Origin: Guillardia theta CCMP2712
Taxonomy: Eukaryota; Cryptophyceae; Pyrenomonadales; Geminigeraceae
Direction: 5' to 3'
DNA: 64,000 nt
NCBI RefSeq assembly: GCF_000315625.1
Contig: NW_005434571.1
Location: forward strand, 126,092-190,091
Below, one piece after another: positions 1-12,224 of this stretch (position 1 is the first letter of the stretch; each line of letters begins with the position of its first letter). The translations under genes and the position numbers were made by a program. The notes under the pieces were generated by a model. It was not told the DNA's origin. It saw nothing but the letters and a program-made list of their open reading frames with translations, and ran no database searches.

Positions 1-1016
1 ATCAAGCGGCTGGAGAAGGAGGTGGCTGCCTCGGCTGCTGCTACTGAGCGAGCCAAGTCTTCCTCTTCGTCCAAGGTCCGAGAGCTGGAGCAACAGGTGG
101 AAGAGCTTGCGGCAAGTCTGAAGAGGGCAGAGGAGGCGAAACAAGCGGAGGAGGAGAAGTTTGCTGGAGACAAGAAGGCTCTGCTGTCGGAGCTGGCTGA
201 TGCCAAAAAGAATCTGGAGCGGAGCAGCAAGAACAACCAGAAAGAGGAGGAGATGAGAAAGATCTTGGCAGAGAAGGAGAAAGTGGTGGAGCAGCTTCAG
301 AGTCAGGTCTCTCAGCTCGAGGGGGAGAAGCAACAGCTCTGCGACGAACTACGTCAGCTGCAGCAGGAGTGCTCGGACACGGCCACGCGCCTCAGCGACA
401 CGAAGAAGGACGAGGAGGGATCCGTCGGAAACAAGAGGAGGAGAGCGAAGTGCGGTGGTAGGTTCAGCATCGAAGAGTCGGATGCTCTGATCGAGAAGCT
501 AGCGGGGCTGCAGGCGCAGTACCTGCAGATGACTGCGAACAAGACAGGAGGAGGAGGAGGAGGAGGAGACAAGAGAAGCTCGACTGAAATAGTTGAGATG
601 CAGCAGAGGCTGGAGCGAGCGCAGCAGGAGCGAGACGATCTCACGGAGCTGACGCAGCAGCAGGAGCGGCTGATCGCAGGCCTAGAGGATCAGCTGCATC
701 AGAGCGAGAGAAGGCGGGCCCAGCTGCACAACCAGATCCAGGAGCTGCGGGGGAACATCAGGGTCTTCTGCCGCATCCGCCCGTTCCTGCAGGAGGAGGC
801 AACCATGGACGCCCCCTCTGACATGACCTTCGGGCGCAGCGGGGACCGGCCCTCCATCCTCATCAGCCTCCCTCCCCCGCAGGGAGGACGCAAGAAGGAC
901 TCGCAGAGCTTGTCGTTCGAGTACGATGAAGTCTTCGACCCGCAGAGCTCTCAGGCTTCCGTCTTCCGTGAGATCGAGCCGCTGATGCAGGTGCTTGTCC
1001 TCTTCTTCCTCTCTCT

Positions 1017-1052
<36 letters not shown>

Positions 1053-2708
1053 CTCGTCCTTCCCCTCCTTCCTTCGCTGCTCCCCATCCTGCTCCTCGCA
1101 CACCAAAGATATGTTTCATCGTCTGACAAGCTCCGCAGAGCGTCATGGACGGCTATCGTGTCTGCATCTTTGCCTACGGCCAGGTTCATCCCCTCTCCTC
1201 TCCCCCTCCTCCCTGCTGACCTCGAGATAGACTGGCTCGGGCAAGACCCACACCATGGAAGGAAAGATCCGAGCAGGGAAGCAGGACGAGCAGAGGTGAA
1301 GCCTTGCTGGTGTCGCTTGCTACTATCTGACACTGGCACGCAGAGGAGTCGTGCCTCGCTGCATGGAGCGGCTGATTGAGCTGCGTAATGAGATGCAGAA
1401 GAGAGACTGGAGTATCAACTTGCAGGTGAAGGGGGGAGGAGGAGGAGGAGGAGGAGGAGGAGGAGGATGGATGGATACTGAACTTTTACTAGTGCTCCTG
1501 CCTGGAGATCTACAACGAAGTGATCCGTGACCTGCTCTGCGACAAGGAGGATGCTTCGAAGAAACTCGGTCGCTCTCGATGTTCATTCTCCTCCTCGTGC
1601 TCACAATTGTAGCAGAGATCAAGCACGACAAGTCCACCGGAGATGTCGTCGTCACCAACCTAACTCAGGTCCTCCTCGTTCTCCTCCACGACTACCAAAA
1701 GCTTGTTTGCTCCTTCTTCCACCTCCTTCTCTTGTAGTTTCGAACAAGGCTGACCACCACACAGCTTCCCGTGCAGTCAGAGGAAGAGATCTACCGCATC
1801 ATTCAGTCTGCCTCTCGGCGCAGAGAGACAGCTTCGACTGTGAGGTGACGAGAAGAGGACGAAGAGGGGAGAGGAGGCGACTTAGCTTGTGCTGGCAGGA
1901 ACGCCACGTCTTCCAGGAGCCACAGTGTGCTACAGGTTGTTGGTCAGCCATGATGTTGAGTTGCCTGACTGATGCGCAGCTGACTGTTGAATGCAAGCAC
2001 ATGCGGACGGGAGAGGTGCTCACTTCACCTCCTCCTCTTCCGCTCCTCCCCATCCTCCTCCTTTCTCTTCTCCCTCCTTCCTTTTCCTCTCTCGTTCTTT
2101 CTGCGCTTCCTCATGGCGTTTGTGCAGTCCAAGAAGGGGATTCTCAACATGGTGGACCTTGCGGGCAGCGAAAGGATCAGCATAGATCATGACAGCAAGA
2201 CTACCAAGGAAGCGCAGGCGAGTTTCGACTTTCTCAATTGTTCGATCTCCTCCTCCCTTGCTCGACCTCCTCCTCCCTTCGTCCTCCTCTTCCGCTTCCT
2301 TTTTTATCTCCATGCTGTCCTCGTGCTCACACCTGAGAGCAGAACATCAACAAGAGCTTGAGCTCGCTGCTCGGAGTGATTCAGGCGCTTGCAAGCAAGC
2401 AAGCTCACGTCCCCTTCCGCAACTCGAAGTTGACTCACCTCCTTTCGTCCTCCCTCGCGGGAGACGGCAAGGTACGCTCCTCTCCTCTCTTCGCTCTTCT
2501 CCTCACCTCGCTCCTCTCCTCTCTTCGCTCCTCTCCTCTCCTCGCTCCCTCTCCCTCCTTTTCTCCTCGTGAAGCTCCGCAGGCCCTCATGTTCGCCAAT
2601 CTGTCGCCTCGCCTACAGCACGTGCATGAAAGCATCAACACCCTTCGCTTCGCCGCGCAAGTCAACGTCTGCCAGCTCGGACATGGCAAGCTCAAGGCTG
2701 GGGAGTAG
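1..2708 (+). CDS. Kinesin-14 family C-terminal motor protein (5' partial)
   Basis: Microtubule motor. The reading frame is open from base 1 (I-K-R-L-E-K-E-V...), so the 5' end lies outside the window. The first ~240 residues are coiled coil. The motor follows at the C-terminus and begins with [14 protein letters not shown], the neck/motor junction typical of minus-end-directed kinesin-14. Visible motifs are the P-loop GQTGSGKT, switch I NATSSRSH and switch II DLAGSE. Traced exons: 1-990, 1139-1183, 1231-1295, 1344-1425, 1493-1568, 1616-1668, 1765-1844, 1899-1935, 1980-2015, 2128-2217, 2343-2471, 2583-2708 (TAG); all junctions keep frame. The intron at 2218-2342 starts with GC (cag|gcgagt), a likely GC-AG intron. 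Several introns carry CT or GGA microsatellites. The gene converges on the next one, with 80 nt between the stop codons. Confidence 0.93.
991..1138 (+). repeat. (CT)n microsatellite inside a kinesin intron
   Basis: The intron between motor exons holds a long CT run (about 1010-1050) followed by pyrimidine-rich sequence. The next-but-two intron (1426-1492) holds a GGA run (about 1436-1468). Both extend apparent ORFs on either strand that are not genes. Confidence 0.85.
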
Positions 2709-2788
2709 AAGGAACAAGCTTTCAAAGAACAGAAGGATGAGGAGGAAGAGGATTTTAACTGACTGCTTGAAGAAACTAACTAATTCGA

Positions 2789-4363
2789 CTACTCAACTGA
2801 GTTGTTGTCAAGCACGATCTTGTTCTTGCTGTCCTCCGACACAAACAGACTCCCTCGCGAGTTCCCTCGCAAATCGTTGTGCTCGAACGTCCCCCATCCT
2901 CCGTCCTTCACTAGAATCCCGAACTCTCCGTTCTGAGTGATGCGATTCTGCTTGCACAGAGGCTTGCCGGCCTGCCAGCATGTGATGCCGGAGAGAGAGT
3001 TCTGAAAGATGTCGTTCTTCTCGATCTCACACCGCGAATGATGGTGCACGTCTACCCCTCCGCTGTGCTCGTGCCCGAAGATCTTGTTGCGGACGATCCT
3101 TGGGTTGCTGCTCTCCCGCACGTCGATGCCGGACAGTCCGTTGCTGTTGATGTCGTTGTCAGTGATGACGCCCCTTCCGTTGTCGAACACGGCGACGCCA
3201 TGCTTGCCGTTGCTGCGGATGCGGTTGAAGCGGATCTCAGGGCGGGACCCTTCGGAGATCTCGATGCCTGACTGTCCGTTGTGATGTATTTCTGTGTCCT
3301 CCACCACCCCCTCGCTCCCGTCGTAGAAGTGAACACCGGTCCCCGCGCACTGATAGATCTCACACCTTCGGATCTTGGGCTTCGTATCCTTGTGGTGAAC
3401 TGAGATGCACGTCAGGCTCGCGCTTGACAACTTGCAGCCTTCCACCACCAGCTTGCCCGCCATGATGTCGATACAGTTCCAGAAGCCGCTTCCTCGCTGC
3501 CTGATAGTGATGTTGGTGATGGACCCGAACTCAGTCTCTGCGATGATAGCGTCTCTCCCGTTAGTCTCGATGACGATGTCGTCGACATGCCCCTCCCCAA
3601 CTATCATGACCGGCCTCGACACTCGAAGCGTCTCCTTGTACTTTCCTGCTCGCACAACGATCTTGTCTCCGGACTTGGCAGCTTCCAAGGCATCGGCGAT
3701 GCGCTGATAACGATCTGACTTTGACACGTACAGCGTAGAGGTGATGTCGGAGAGGACTGGCGGTATGCTGACTTGTCGATCTTCATCCTTGGTGAAGGAG
3801 GAGAGGCGGACGGCAGAGTTGAGCTCATGAATCTCCTGCTTCACATCCCGCATGTCAAATATCAGCTGATCTACATTCCTCCTCATCTCTTCCATCCGGT
3901 TGTGCGCCAGGTCAGCTTGTTTACTTGCTCTGCTGCACTCCATGGAGTTCTGCTTGATCTTGCCCTGGAACAGCTCGAGCAGCTGCTGGATCCTCGAGTC
4001 ATAAGCATCCATCATCTCCTGACGCTCTGCTCGCTCCTTGTCCAGCAGCTTGTGAAGGTCATTCAGTTCCATCTCTCTCACATGCAGCGCCTTCTCCAAC
4101 CTCGCCATACGCTCGTCTCGCTCGGTCGCCGCGTTGTTGAGCAGGTCGACATGGTGCTGCAGGTTTTCCTCCCTGTGCCTGAACTCGTCTCTCCTCGTGA
4201 TCCTCGCTGCACACCCGGACTTGGCGAAAGAGCAGGAGAGGACCTCCAGCGGGCACTCGTGCTGCGCCTCCTCTCCCTTGAAGACCACGGCTCCGCATCC
4301 TCTCACGCACATGGCCACGTCCTCGATCCCCGGCTTGCCTCGTCCTTCGCTTACGGTATTCAT
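2789..4363 (-). CDS. TRAF-type zinc finger / coiled-coil / right-handed beta-helix protein
   Basis: Uninterrupted 524-aa ORF. The start ATG is preceded by an in-frame TGA, so it is probably the true start. Residues 19-71 form a TRAF-type zinc finger (C19, C23, H35, C37, C44, C51, H63, H70). Residues ~70-195 are heptad-rich coiled coil (RMARLEKAL, RIQQLLELF). Residues ~225-520 are parallel beta-helix (PbH1/NosD-like) repeats, with recurring N-G-x-S-G-I-x-I/V turns. This combination suggests an oligomeric scaffold with a beta-helix binding or enzyme domain, as in FBXO11-type CASH/beta-helix proteins; the substrate is unknown. No RING is visible, so ligase activity cannot be claimed. It sits tail to tail with the kinesin gene. 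Confidence 0.85.
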   Translation of the reverse strand: MNTVSEGRGKPGIEDVAMCVRGCGAVVFKGEEAQHECPLEVLSCSFAKSGCAARITRRDEFRHREENLQHHVDLLNNAATERDERMARLEKALHVREMELNDLHKLLDKERAERQEMMDAYDSRIQQLLELFQGKIKQNSMECSRASKQADLAHNRMEEMRRNVDQLIFDMRDVKQEIHELNSAVRLSSFTKDEDRQVSIPPVLSDITSTLYVSKSDRYQRIADALEAAKSGDKIVVRAGKYKETLRVSRPVMIVGEGHVDDIVIETNGRDAIIAETEFGSITNITIRQRGSGFWNCIDIMAGKLVVEGCKLSSASLTCISVHHKDTKPKIRRCEIYQCAGTGVHFYDGSEGVVEDTEIHHNGQSGIEISEGSRPEIRFNRIRSNGKHGVAVFDNGRGVITDNDINSNGLSGIDVRESSNPRIVRNKIFGHEHSGGVDVHHHSRCEIEKNDIFQNSLSGITCWQAGKPLCKQNRITQNGEFGILVKDGGWGTFEHNDLRGNSRGSLFVSEDSKNKIVLDNNSVE

Positions 4364-4952
4364 CCTGACCAGAGCTAGCAGCGATGTGCTGCGACCTCAG
4401 TCCCTTGTTTCTTGATCGTCTTCCTCTCAACCTGCCTCCCTCCACCCTCTCCTTGAACTCCTTTGTATCGACTCAGGGAGGTGATTTACAGGGGAACAGC
4501 TACAGTGACGTTCTTGTCAGACTGATGGTTTCTGTTTGCTCCTCTTCTCCTCTTCTCCTCGTCTCTTCTTCCCTCTTCTCCTCGTCTCTTCTCCTCCTCT
4601 TCTCCTCGTCTCTTCTCCTCCCTCATCTCCATCAACCCCCTGGCGCTACCGAGCCTGCAGTCTCTCATGTCGGTCCGCTCGGATACTGAGGCGGAGAATT
4701 CCTATTTTTGGCCTGAAGAAAGAAGCAACTAACATATGGGAGGATTACATCATCATGATGTTGGTAATGATATTACAAGGAGATTTCTTCTGTCATTTCA
4801 TGAGCGAGGGTGAAAGTGTGCGCAATTAGGCAAGGCAATCGTTTCCTTTGTTTTTGACGTGTACTTTCGACTGAACTTAAAGGCAATGCAACGATGCGAG
4901 CAGTCAGATCAACTCAAAGTCCAACTGCCTTTCCTTTTGGACAAGAGCCGCT
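4364..4952. other. Intergenic spacer with CT-rich tract
   Basis: Lies between the start of the beta-helix gene and the stop of the subtilisin gene, both on the minus strand. It holds a polypyrimidine tract (about 4536-4630) built of cttctcctcgt-like units. No gene or RNA was recognised. It presumably contains the beta-helix gene promoter and the subtilisin 3' end signals. Confidence 0.6.
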
Positions 4953-7900
4953 CTAAGAAAGACGAACTAGCTTAAGCTCGCTGTTGCTGCCCCATGGCAC
5001 GAACACTCTGTTGTCCTCGTCGTACACGAAGCAGAAGAACGGGTTGAGCGCGTCCCACGCGCAGGGATGATGTTTCACACAGAACCAGCTTTGAAACCGA
5101 CTCGTCATCAGGTATCCCAGCCCTCCGGTCTTGAAGTCGAGGCTGCAGTTTTTCATTCTCGGCACCAGTATCTCCTCCCACGTGTAGGGGAGCTTGCAGG
5201 TCTTGTACCCGACAGGCAGGTTGTCGCCCCACAGCCAGGGGAAGGAGGAGGACCCGTTGATCGTCATCCAGGACGAGCAGACTGATAGGCGGGAGCCCAG
5301 GTAGCTCAGGTCCCCCATGCACACGTCGGGTCCTTGCTGGAAGCTCTTATCCTCGGTGTCTGAGGTGGAGCAGTTGCCGCCGGTCTCGATGCGGCAGCTG
5401 CTGTCGCAACCGTCTCTCGAGACCTGATTGCCGTCGTCGCACTCCTCCATCTCATCCACGGTCGCGAGGTAGGCGCGAGCATAGAAGACCTTGCAGCTGG
5501 GAGAGTAGGTCTGCGAGCAGTACCGGCAGGAGGCGTACAAGGTGGAAATGGAGATGTTGTAGCTGGGGCCTGACAAGGACGAGGGAATCTTGTACTTGAC
5601 GACGGGCTGGTACGAACCGCAGGATGCGTAGCTGCTGGCAGAAGGACGCGAGAGGGGGAGGCTGACGCCGTTGAGGGTAACGTTGAGAATCTGAGTGGAA
5701 GAATAGAAGGATACCATGTCCATCTCAACGATGAGGAACAGTTGAGTTAGACTTGTTTTAGGAGCCCTCAGTGTTGTGCTGCAGCTTGAGATAGGAGAGT
5801 AGTAGTAGCCGTAGAACATGTTGTCGTAAATGAACGTGGGTTCAGCATTACATTCCCTCTTGTCCTGTATCACAAACGTCCAGTCTCGCAGGCCGTTGCC
5901 ACAAGTGGGTTTTGACTTGAAGCCCCAAGACAAGTTGAAGGGAAACGCAGATGTCCGGTTGTTGACGTTTGACATGAAGGAGAGCGAGATCGACTGACTT
6001 CGGAACACTTGGAACCTATCCCTGGGAACGATGCTGGAGCCCTCGGAAGAGGTCACGGTCAGCAGATCACATGGGGAGTTCTGAGACACATGGCACAGGT
6101 CCGTGATAGTGAGCTTCAGAGCTGACTTCTCTCGGAACGGCAGCAACAGTGTCGTTCCTCCCCTCCCATCGCTCAGAAGGGATAGCCCTCCAGAGTTTGT
6201 CAGGCGCCCGATGGACGTGCGAATACTATTGTCATCGAAGAAAGTTACTTCCCAGATGATGTTGGGGTCCCCCGTCACTCCAGATGTGCTGGCAGTCCCT
6301 TCGAAACGGATGACAAGTCCAGCTCTGCCGCCCTCGTTGACCCTTTTGCTGAGGAGCAGCTGGACTGAGTTGTCTGATCCTCCGATGAAGAGGGTGGGAA
6401 CAGGAGGCCAGCTGGGGCTGAGGCCGCTGTAGTAAGAGAACCCTTGGAAGAAGGTCAGGTAGGAGTTGGAGGAGACGTATGTCCTTGCCCTCACGTTGAC
6501 ACCTTGAAAGCAGAAGTCAAACCCAAAGTCGGGGAGCAGCCAGGAGGAGTCGTCCATGCTCTGGGAATACCCGATAGAGCTGGGGTGGAGCAGGTTCCAG
6601 CCCCCTGACGAGATGTTGCGGAGTTCACTCTGAGTGGCCGACCCGTAGAGCTGAAAGTTGACAGGCTCGAACAAGGTTGGGGAGAAGGGACAATCAGCTT
6701 GCTGCATGCCGGTAGGGGCTATTGCAAGCTCAGTCTCCATGAAGGTTTGAGTTGTGGAGCTGTCGATGCTGAATGTAGCGCAATTTGCTCCTGCTGCAAC
6801 CTCCTCGTCAAACTTGCGAGCGAACAGATCGTAAGGTGACAAATCGAAATGACAGCACGAGCTGAGAAGACACTCCTTCTTGCACGATGACGAACAGCCG
6901 TCGCCATTGTCTGTGTTGCCATCGTCGCAAAACTCTCGTCCTTCTTGTATGCCGTCACCGCAAACGTCGTAGGTGATGGGCCCGTAATGCAGCAGGAACT
7001 GTGAGCGCGAGACTATCTTCATCCTGGGTTGGCTGCTCCTGATGCCGCGACTGAAGGATTCGGATCCAACCATCCACAAGTTGCTGGAGGTAGAGGACAT
7101 CCAGCCTGCGTAGTTCCACGAGCTACACGCGGCATCTGAGCACATGTAGAAATCAACGTTCAAGTTAGCGTTTTCTGTTGTCTTCGGGAAGGAGATTTGA
7201 AGGTTCGTCAGCGACGCCGGTTCAATGTCCCATACACAAGAGCTTGAGCTCCCAGTGTTTGGATACATCTGACTGCTCACGGTGCCCCTCGGCTCAGTGA
7301 ACCTAACGCACCCACAACTGCACTTGGAACATCTCGAGATCTTACCCGGCCAGAGCTCTTGCTCGCACGCGAACGAGTCTTCGATGGTGCAGCTCGACGA
7401 GCATCCGTCGCTACTCCTCGTGTTGCCGTCATCGCATTCTTCGGAGTCACTCACCACTCCATCGCCGCATGTCAAAGTCGTCTCGCACCCAAACCCTGTG
7501 TATCCTTGGCTGCACGTGCACAGCCCCTGCAGGCAAGTTCCCCGACCGGAGCACCCGGCTGGGCACGTCAAGGTGCCACTGCACTGAGTGCTCTGCTCAA
7601 AGTCTCCGGTCACTACGAGCGCGAAGCTTTGAGGACCCTGAGGCACATCGGAACCAACGACAATGACGCGGTAGAGTCCTCCTGCTGCCGCTGGGATCGT
7701 TATCTGCTCCACGTTGTTGACACGATCTGGGCTCTGTCCGGTGCGATTGTTGCCGTACCACAAGTTTCCAGCCTGATCGACCACGAGCAGGTCAAGATTG
7801 TTGATGAGGAGAGAAGTTGAGTACATGGAAGCTGGAGGATCCGTCCAGACCAGAGTCACGCGGAAGGAGGAAGAAGCTACGACATTGAAGCAAAGAGACT

Positions 7901-10900
7901 GAGAGGCTCCTTGAGTGATCTGCTGGCGATCTAGCACCTTGAGGGTGAAGTCGGACTCGTTGCCAAACCAGAGGACCGCTGAGAGGTTCATGAGCCCGTA
8001 CCCTTGCTCGACACTTGGGCTGCTGTCAGGCTGCTTCCACTGCCAGTCGTTTCCTTCGCTCGCATAGATGTATCCCCAGGTGCGGTCACGGACAAGACGG
8101 CTGCCGGAGATGGCGAGGTTTCGAACCTGACGTCCGCTCTGTATGATCATCGCTTTCACCAGCGCTGAAGAAGGATTTATCCCCGCAGACACGTTGCGTG
8201 CTCCGCGGGCATGGAACCCCTCCGTGAAGTACTGCCGCACGATCGCCGCTGCTCCTGCTGCTGCTGGCGTCGCCATGGACGTGCCGCTCTTCTCAACGAT
8301 GCAGCTGTCCTGCATGCCAATAGAGGACGCGCACTGAAAGCTTTGAGCAAGGCCATCAGACGAGGCTGAGAAGATATTCTGACCAGGAGCAACTATGTCA
8401 GGCTTGTTCCGGAGATCAAACGTCGGCCCTCGTGAGGAGAAGTAGGAGAGATCAGTGTGCTGAAAGCTCTGCGCTGTTCGCTCTGCGCTGACCACAGGAA
8501 GTTGCCCGGACATGACTTCATAGTAGCACAACGACCCTGTGCCGCTGATGCACGTCTGCCTCTTGGAGAGAGATTGTAAGTTGTACACGTCCAAGCCGGC
8601 AACGCCAGCGACGGGAATGGTGATGGAGCGGGCGACGTCAGGCCTTGAGGACCCGGTGAGGTGGAGAGGCTCGCTTTGCCTGTAGGGCTGATAGAGCAGC
8701 AGCCCCACGGCTCCGAAGAACTGAGCGTTAGAAGCCATCACAGCTTCATCACATGTGCCTGAGTAGTAAGAGATGTACGGGGCCAAGATGATCTTGCCGG
8801 TAAAGGAATGGCGGAAGTACGACCTCGCCGTGTTCTCAAAGTTCGATATCATGTAAGAGTTGCGCTGCCTGGGAAGAAACGAGTGCACCGCGAATCCTCT
8901 GATCATCAACTGAACATAGTCTGCAGTGTCTCCATAAGCTCCGAAAGAGATGGTGATTGAGCGGTTTGAAAACAGGTTGATCTGAAACTCATTGTACATG
9001 GAATATTCACTAGTGTAAGCTCTGACGAACAAAGAATATCCTTGTACTCCTTGTTCTTGGAACCTCTTTCCAGCAACGAAGGATGGTCGAAACTCAGCTT
9101 CTTCATCGACCCGCAGGAGGGGTAAGTCGATCAGCTGAGAGCTAGAGCCGAAGAAGATCGACCCAGATCTCGTGACTATCAACTGCTGGCTTGAATTGTG
9201 CCCTAGAATACAGAAGTCCATGCCGACATCTACCTGGGTCAAGTGAAATTCTCCAGAGTAATAGTTATAGTTGCTGTTTGTTTGGCTTGCTGAATCGTAG
9301 AGCACATCCCAAGACGGGCGATTGTTGGACAGCAAGTAAGCAATCACCCCGCTGTTGCTTCCCCAGCACGCTCCATAGTAGGGGTCGACAGTCGGGTCAT
9401 AGTGGACCTGAACTTGGATAGATCTCGAAGCTGTCGCAGGCAGGCGGTGAACGTAGCTCATGGTCATGCTGCAATCGGTCACGATCTTGCTTGTGTCGAA
9501 GGGGAGGTACTCTCCGTCTACTGTTATGCTTGAGACGCGAGAAACAAACCCGTCGGCGGTGTACCAGATGAAACCAACCTCGATGATGAGCTCCATGACC
9601 GTGCTGGAAGCGTCGTAGACGGGGATGTTGAAGTTGAATACACAATCCTGAGGCACAGGCCAGCTATATGAAGAACAGCTTGCCGTCTGTTCTACCGAGA
9701 CATGGCCGGAGAAATAGTCGTAGCCGACCAACTGTGGGTTGTTCTGCCAAGTCCCTGAGATGGCAGAATGGTTGGAATCTGCAGAGCATGATCTCCCACT
9801 CTCTTGAACGGGAAGGCAAAGAAGAGAAGACAAATCAGAACATCGCGATCCCCACAGGTAGTAAGAATTGATATAGCAAAAATTGTTGAAGTCCTGCATG
9901 ACCACAGGAGCGGATAGCGGTGTCATGGAGTCTGTCAAAGGAAGACCGAATGTAGCAGGAAGAATGTCGAGCAGCTTGTAGTACATACCATCGCTCATCG
10001 ACAGTGACAGGTTGTAATATTCGCCATAACCGTGAGCTATGTAAGCCTCCCGGGTGTTCATGCTGGAACCCACGGAGAGAACGTTCTTGGCGCTCGCAGG
10101 AGATCCGACGGAGAAGTGGTAAGGTCCAGAGTTCCCAGCAGCAAACACGATGAGGAAGTCATCGTGGTCGTACATGTACGCGTCGGTCTCGTGCGAAGTG
10201 AAGTAGTAATAAGATCCTCCGCCGCTACCCCAGGAATTAGAATGCACTCTGGCCCCGTTCTCATACGCATGAGGGTAAAGGCCGTGATACAAGTCCCAGG
10301 GCAGGTAGTTCAGATAGTAATCCGTGTTTGAGATGTCGTCAAAGACTATCTTTGCTCCCGCTGCTGTTCCGTTGTATTGAGAAGCCAACGAGTGATCGGG
10401 TGAAGCAGCGCCGGCCACTGTGCCGGCCACATGCGTTCCGTGACCATGCAAGCTATCGTAGGAGAACGCTGCGGGAGGTGGCGGCGTGAAGGAGTTGTAG
10501 GAGATGATCTTACGATGAGTCGTCCGCGAAGGGCACTGGAGCGAGCATCCTCCATAGTTGTACATGTAGCAGTTGTTGCAAACGTACACAGCTCGCTGAG
10601 CATCATGGAAGAAACAAGAGTCGAAGTCAATGCCGGTGTCTGAAATGCCAACTATCTGGCCGGTGCCGTTGAGACCTCTCTTCTGCAGCCCATCATGGAT
10701 GGATTCTCCTTTATAGGCTCCCTTCACGACAAGGGATGCGTGCATGTTCAAAGTTTGATACTGCATTCTCCTCTCGATATACTTCACTGCTGCTTGGTTT
10801 GCAAGATAATTCACGATGAGATCCAGATGCTGAAAGTTTGTTTCGATTGAGAATTTGTTGTCTGACTTGGCCCATACCTGAGCAATCTTTCCCGTCTTGC

Positions 10901-11832
10901 TGGCGAAGAAGCTCTCCCACGATTTCAGAAGTTCGACCGTCGAAGTTTTGTCGTCTTGAAGAGAGACAGACACCTCAAGGAAGACTGGGGCAGATACTTC
11001 AATCTCAGCCTTCGATCCTTCGGACGGATTCACGTCAGCTTGATTTAGGAAATTCATTCCTGCCATTTTAGGTCACAACAACATGGCAATGCATCGCATG
11101 GTTACCTGACGATCCCTTGTTGGTCATCCTCGTTTGTTTCATATGCTTCTCCTTCTGAGTTGCGCTGTTGAACCGGTTTCTGGGATGATCCATTGGGTCT
11201 CGATCATGAAAGTGAGTGTTGCCTCTCTTCTCCGGATGCATGGGATCAGCGTTGATAAAGACGTCCTTCGCATTCGATGGGAGCATATTTTTGGTCTTGA
11301 CCATCAATTCGTTGAGAGCAGGAGAGATTTTCATTCCAGCTGGAAGATGGTAGACAGCTTCGACGCCGTTGATTGCTTCGACTCGACTCTTCATATGAAA
11401 CTCCATGGCCACTACGTAAGTGTCGTAAGGGATGTACTGCAAATATTTGTCCCCGCTCGCCACTTTCAAGGCCTGCATCAGGTTTGGAGGGGAAGGATGT
11501 TGAACCCTCACCAGGTAATGACTCTTGCCAGAAGCTTCGAGGTTGAGCTCAAGATCTGTAGGGACATCTTGCACTGTAGTCCTTAGCTTCGTCTGACTGC
11601 GCTGCTGTGTGTGATGATGCAGCGCCGCCATCGGGTTATGGATCAGCAAAGGTCTGCCAGGAAGGTCCTTCACTGATATGGTGGAAGCGCGCGCTCGCTC
11701 CCCGCGGAGCGGCTCCTCATTGTGAGGTCCTCCAGTGTCTGTCTGGATGGCTGCTGTACAGCACACGACTAGCCCTAAGCATGCGATTATCCTCATCATC
11801 CTCCCTCCCCTCTCATTCTCGCCAGCGGCCAT
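4953..11832 (-). CDS. Giant secreted subtilisin-like (S8) protease with PA-like insert, EGF-like and ECDDGN cysteine-rich repeats
   Basis: Two exons, 11832-11106 and 11059-4953, joined across a 46-nt GT-AG intron, give 2,277 aa in one frame. The N-terminus carries a signal peptide core (MMRIIACLGLVVCCTAA) and an I9-like inhibitor/propeptide region. The catalytic triad is visible: Asp ~383 in ISDTGIDF, His ~452 in HGHGTHVAG, oxyanion Asn in VFAAGNSG, and Ser ~1168 in SGTSMATPAAAG. The ~700-residue gap before Ser holds a PA-like region. After the protease come a jelly-roll-like segment, an EGF-like cysteine module (CSGRGTCLQGLCTCSQGYTG) and three cysteine-rich repeats of the ECDDGN...DGCSSSC type. 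The protein is probably secreted or cell-surface. The ATG at 11832 is favoured because a TATA box lies 31 nt upstream and the signal peptide follows within ~15 residues. Confidence 0.9.
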
Positions 11833-11862
11833 GATACGTTTCGACCTACCCCACCCTTTTCC

Positions 11863-11869
11863 TTTTATA
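11863..11869 (-). promoter_or_regulatory. TATA box of the subtilisin gene
   Basis: TATAAAA on the minus strand, 31 nt upstream of the chosen ATG (11832). If transcription starts 25-30 nt downstream of the TATA, the 5' UTR is only a few bases long. Confidence 0.6.
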
Positions 11870-11874
11870 GACAA

Positions 11875-12224
11875 AACGATGGGCCGCTCAAGTCAAGTAG
11901 GGACCTTCGATAGGCTTGGTCCTACGGGTCCTACGGCTTGCCCCTATCAGCTGGGGCATATCACCCTATTAAAGTACCCTGTCAGTGATGGCTCGGGGAA
12001 GGGGTGGAGTACAGGCCACAGTCCCGTTGTGTACCCGGAGCTCGCGGCTGCCCAGCAGCCGGGTCAGCATTAGGCAACCTGCCGTACTAATGATTGTCCT
12101 CGTACTGATTTTTAACTTAACTAAAATAAAATGAGCAAACAGAGGTGAGCACTACTACTGTGATATAATACTCATTTTTTAACTAAAATCAACAATCATT
12201 GTGGTAAAGTTGCCCACCTGGTCC
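11875..12224. other. Unassigned spacer upstream of the subtilisin gene
   Basis: No coding frame or RNA gene recognised. Contains a short direct repeat (ggtcctacgg around 11920) and a potential hairpin near 12030-12065 (acccgg ... ccgggt). Bases 12092-12115 are a 24-nt exact inverted match to 60681-60704 at the edge of another GC-rich island, so this side appears to be a repeat boundary. Confidence 0.5.

Noticed and set aside
682-1339. Minus-strand ORFs of 154-158 aa with Arg/Glu-rich repeats
   Set aside because: The charged repeats come from the CT microsatellite in a kinesin intron.
4059-4445. Overlapping minus-strand ORF upstream of the beta-helix gene
   Set aside because: It reads the same DNA out of frame with the zinc-finger/coiled-coil protein; the in-frame TGA before 4363 supports the shorter start.
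11890-12080. Possible snRNA or rRNA fragment upstream of the subtilisin gene
   Set aside because: It has a hairpin and mixed composition but no recognisable conserved snRNA or rRNA core.
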